The notes below the pieces were generated by a model that had not been told where the DNA came from, searched no databases, and saw only the letters and a list, made by a program, of their open reading frames with translations. DNA of 64,000 nt from Rheinheimera mangrovi (lineage in GTDB: Bacteria > Pseudomonadota > Gammaproteobacteria > Enterobacterales > Alteromonadaceae), in the NCBI RefSeq assembly GCF_003990335.1, contig NZ_CP034683.1, forward strand, positions 3,207,501 through 3,271,500. The letters run 5' to 3'. Below, in pieces: positions 62,595 through 64,000 of this stretch. Position 1 is the first letter of the stretch. The number at the start of each line of letters is the position of its first letter. A program made the position numbers and the translations under genes.

Positions 62595-62659
62595 TACTGC
62601 TTGAGTAATGAGTGCAGCTCTTCTAAGGTGACTTTGTACTCCTGATAGCTCGATATCAC
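62595..62659 (-). pseudogene. Cassette gene remnant: N-terminal 21 codons cut by the IS
   Basis: After the attC D boundary the minus strand reads TTAAGTACTCAGGGGTTTTA then GTG, a good RBS (AGGGG) and start 5 bases later, encoding MISSYQEYKVTLEELHSLLKQ before the IS begins. It may be the true start of the DUF6174-like gene at 61072-61355, but the two pieces do not join in frame without added or lost bases. Confidence 0.5.
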
Positions 62660-62673
62660 TAAAACCCCTGAGT

Positions 62674-62764
62674 ACTTAACTACCAAATTTAGCGCGGAAA
62701 GCCGCGCAGCGGGTTGACGTCGCAGCCAGCGCTTTTTGCTGGCGATAAAATTTGTTTGTTAGCA
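62674..62764 (-). other. attC integron recombination site D
   Basis: ACTTAACTACCAAATTTAGC on the left matches the complement of the right end (GCTAACAAACAAATTTTATC) in a long dyad, with CCAGCGCTTTTTGCTGG hairpins inside. The left core ACTTAAC is a perfect RYYYAAC; the right core is GTTAGCA. Length 91 bp. The bulge on the right arm orients it to the minus strand. Confidence 0.86.
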
Positions 62765-62770
62765 TTTAAT

Positions 62771-63121
62771 TTATTCGGTATCCAACATTGGAAGTAACAT
62801 TGTTTGTTGTAACTCCATAAACTTAGCTTTTGTATATGGCCCAAAAACAAATTCCGTTGCCTCAGCAAATTGATGATCCTTGGTTCTATCAATGTAATAA
62901 AAACCACATGAGTCGTCAGGGCACGCATAGATAGAGATGTACTTTTCGTTAGCCTCTATTTTCCTTGGGCTCTCTATCCGCCGGATATACGATCCTTCAC
63001 CCAAGCTATAACCCAGGCTTTTTTTCCCATCAATCCAGTAAACCTCGTATGGCCCATCACTCCATGATGGCCAAAGACTGAAAATGATTATGCAAGATAC
63101 TAAAATGACGAAATACTTCAC
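62771..63121 (-). CDS. Cassette gene: membrane-anchored or secreted protein of unknown function
   Basis: 116 residues from a GTG at 63121 with AAGG six bases upstream. MKYFVILVSCIIIFSLWPSW is a signal or anchor segment. The rest is soluble, with two cysteines four residues apart (YACPDDSCGFYYIDRTKDH) and conserved-looking aromatics. The leader from the presumed cassette boundary (63142) is about 20 bases. A longer frame to 63166 would cross that boundary. No family recognised. Confidence 0.7.
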   Translation of the reverse strand: MKYFVILVSCIIIFSLWPSWSDGPYEVYWIDGKKSLGYSLGEGSYIRRIESPRKIEANEKYISIYACPDDSCGFYYIDRTKDHQFAEATEFVFGPYTKAKFMELQQTMLLPMLDTE

Positions 63122-63137
63122 GAAGCACCTTATCCAA

Positions 63138-63204
63138 GCTAACATTTGTATATTGTGCCGGCACACTTTACCTGGTTATACCAGATCACAAGCCAGCGTT
63201 AACG
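63138..63204 (-). other. Candidate degenerate attC or attI boundary (first cassette junction)
   Basis: GCTAAC at 63138-63143 reads G|TTAGC on the minus strand, the expected crossover point for the start of the first visible cassette. A weak dyad with GTTAACG at 63198-63204 (TTGTG/CACAA plus core) is possible. No integrase gene follows to the right. Whether it is attC, attI or chance is unclear. The rest of the gap to 63513 holds no gene that I can support; a lone GCCCAAC core-like sequence is at about 63303-63309. Confidence 0.3.
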
Positions 63205-63513
63205 AATTGATAAAGATTGATTAATCAAAACCAACCACTACAAGCTAGGGCCAAAAGCGTGCTGGCACAGTATTACTTTTCTCTGGCCTGTTATTTTTTT
63301 CCCGCCCAACGCTAAGTGCCTAAATTAGAGCGTTTTTCCTTCTTCAGCAACAAATAAATGTGCCTGCTGACTTGTTCAAAGCGTGCCTGTTTTATGGTTA
63401 TAGCAAATTACACTCTGAATTCGCCTCTATCTGCAAGCAACACTCAGCCCCGCTTTGCAACATCAATATCTTAGGGTATATACTGCGCGCCTCTTCGATT
63501 GATGTGATTTCCG

Positions 63514-64000
63514 ATGCAACCCAATCTGCTGAAAGGCGCCTTATTGCTGTTATTGGCAGAAGCTTGTTTTGCCGGTATAGGTGCTTTAGTCAAACTGACC
63601 AGCGACAGTGCCAGTCATGCGCAGGTGGTGTTTTTCCGCAATTTTTTTGCTTTGCTGGTGATGCTGCCCTGGCTTTGGCTGCAAGGCAAACAACTGCTGT
63701 ATACAAAGCGCTGGTATCTGCATCTAAGCCGTTCTGTCACCGGTATTATTTCGATGTACTGCTTCTTTTATGTCATCAGCCAACTGCCTTTAGCGCAAGC
63801 CATGGTAGTACTGTTAATGTCGCCTTTTATAGTGCCACTCATCGCTAAATTCTGGTTAAAAGAAACGGCCAGTCGCCTGACCTTATTCAGCATAGCGCTG
63901 GGTTTTGGTGGCGTACTGCTGGCGTTGCCTATTGCCACAGGCGGTGGTGCTTTTTACCTGTTTTTAATTGCGCTATTGTCGGCCGTGTTAGTGGCGGTCA
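63514..64000 (+). CDS. EamA-family (DMT superfamily) transporter, 5' part, runs off right edge
   Basis: The open frame from the ATG at 63514 runs to the window end (about 162 residues). It is highly hydrophobic, with at least five transmembrane helices: LLKGALLLLLAEACFAGIGA at the start, VVFFRNFFALLVMLPWLWLQ, SVTGIISMYCFFYVISQLPL with the conserved EamA pattern LPLAQAMVVLLMSPFIVPLI, and LFSIALGFGGVLLAL. Family members export metabolites or drugs. Other frames in this stretch are shadows. Direction is away from the cassette array. Confidence 0.85.
   Translation, partial: MQPNLLKGALLLLLAEACFAGIGALVKLTSDSASHAQVVFFRNFFALLVMLPWLWLQGKQLLYTKRWYLHLSRSVTGIISMYCFFYVISQLPLAQAMVVLLMSPFIVPLIAKFWLKETASRLTLFSIALGFGGVLLALPIATGGGAFYLFLIALLSAVLVAV

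Noticed and set aside
63360..63848. A 162-codon plus-strand frame at the right end
   Set aside because: It overlaps the start of the EamA transporter in another frame, has no RBS and a low-quality Cys/Ser/Arg composition; the transporter frame is clearly the real one.

Overview
The window looks like a chromosomal segment of a marine or freshwater gammaproteobacterium of the Alteromonadales/Chromatiaceae type, close to Rheinheimera. This is inferred from gene content (rlmJ, rlmA, rlmC, sixA, rraB, yjjX, a TonB receptor plus beta-propeller phytase locus, many c-di-GMP proteins) and not from a database search. Most of it is a compact core genome with short intergenic gaps.

Layout. 1-9.2 kb: housekeeping genes (sixA, a secreted protein, rraB, a YebC-family protein, yjjX, an FMN reductase), a diguanylate cyclase, a cold-shock/excalibur fusion, ahpC-ahpF and a lytic transglycosylase. 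9.3-18.7 kb: a DUF4097 lipoprotein with an 18-residue repeat, a DUF2238 membrane protein, a complete IS3-family element (copy 1), RNA methyltransferases (YfiF-like, RlmJ, RlmA), an S1/P1 nuclease and a REC-TPR protein. 18.7-19.35 kb: non-coding DNA with a nested inverted repeat, an orphan terminator and a 49-bp tandem array in which each unit carries a Shine-Dalgarno sequence and an ATG. 19.3-25.6 kb: a degenerate HD-GYP-like protein, a serine hydrolase operon, an ECF sigma/anti-sigma pair and a TonB-like protein. 25.7-35.3 kb: a GAF-fused PilB/GspE-type ATPase, an Aer-like chemoreceptor, rlmC, two alpha/beta hydrolases, a SIMPL protein and two paralogous lipoproteins. 35.4-41.6 kb: a three-gene organophosphate (phytate) acquisition operon (TonB receptor, metallophosphoesterase, phytase) with a PHO box nearby. 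41.6-53.5 kb: signalling genes (degenerate GGDEF, AraC regulator, CheY-like, PP2C response regulator, STAS), HopJ, alkylation repair (Ada-AlkA fusion plus Ogt), pirin, mtnN and a CbiB-like gene. 53.7-58.2 kb: one 1501-residue propeller/PAS/GGDEF/EAL protein.

58.2-63.2 kb is the accessory region. It begins with three tandem copies of a 124-bp hairpin repeat. Then comes a row of integron gene cassettes, all on the minus strand, separated by attC-like sites (58608-58683, 59315-59394, 59704-61067 interrupted, 62674-62764). No integrase gene is present, so this is a CALIN-type (integrase-less) cassette cluster. A second IS3-family element sits inside one attC with a CAA target duplication. A second, protein-identical copy of the first IS splits another cassette. 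The window ends in an EamA-type transporter gene.

How genes work together: ahpC-ahpF form a peroxide reductase; the TonB receptor, phosphatase and phytase form an outer-membrane-to-periplasm phosphate scavenging unit; the Ada-AlkA fusion and Ogt form an alkylation repair operon; the sigma, anti-sigma and TonB-like genes probably form one envelope regulatory unit.
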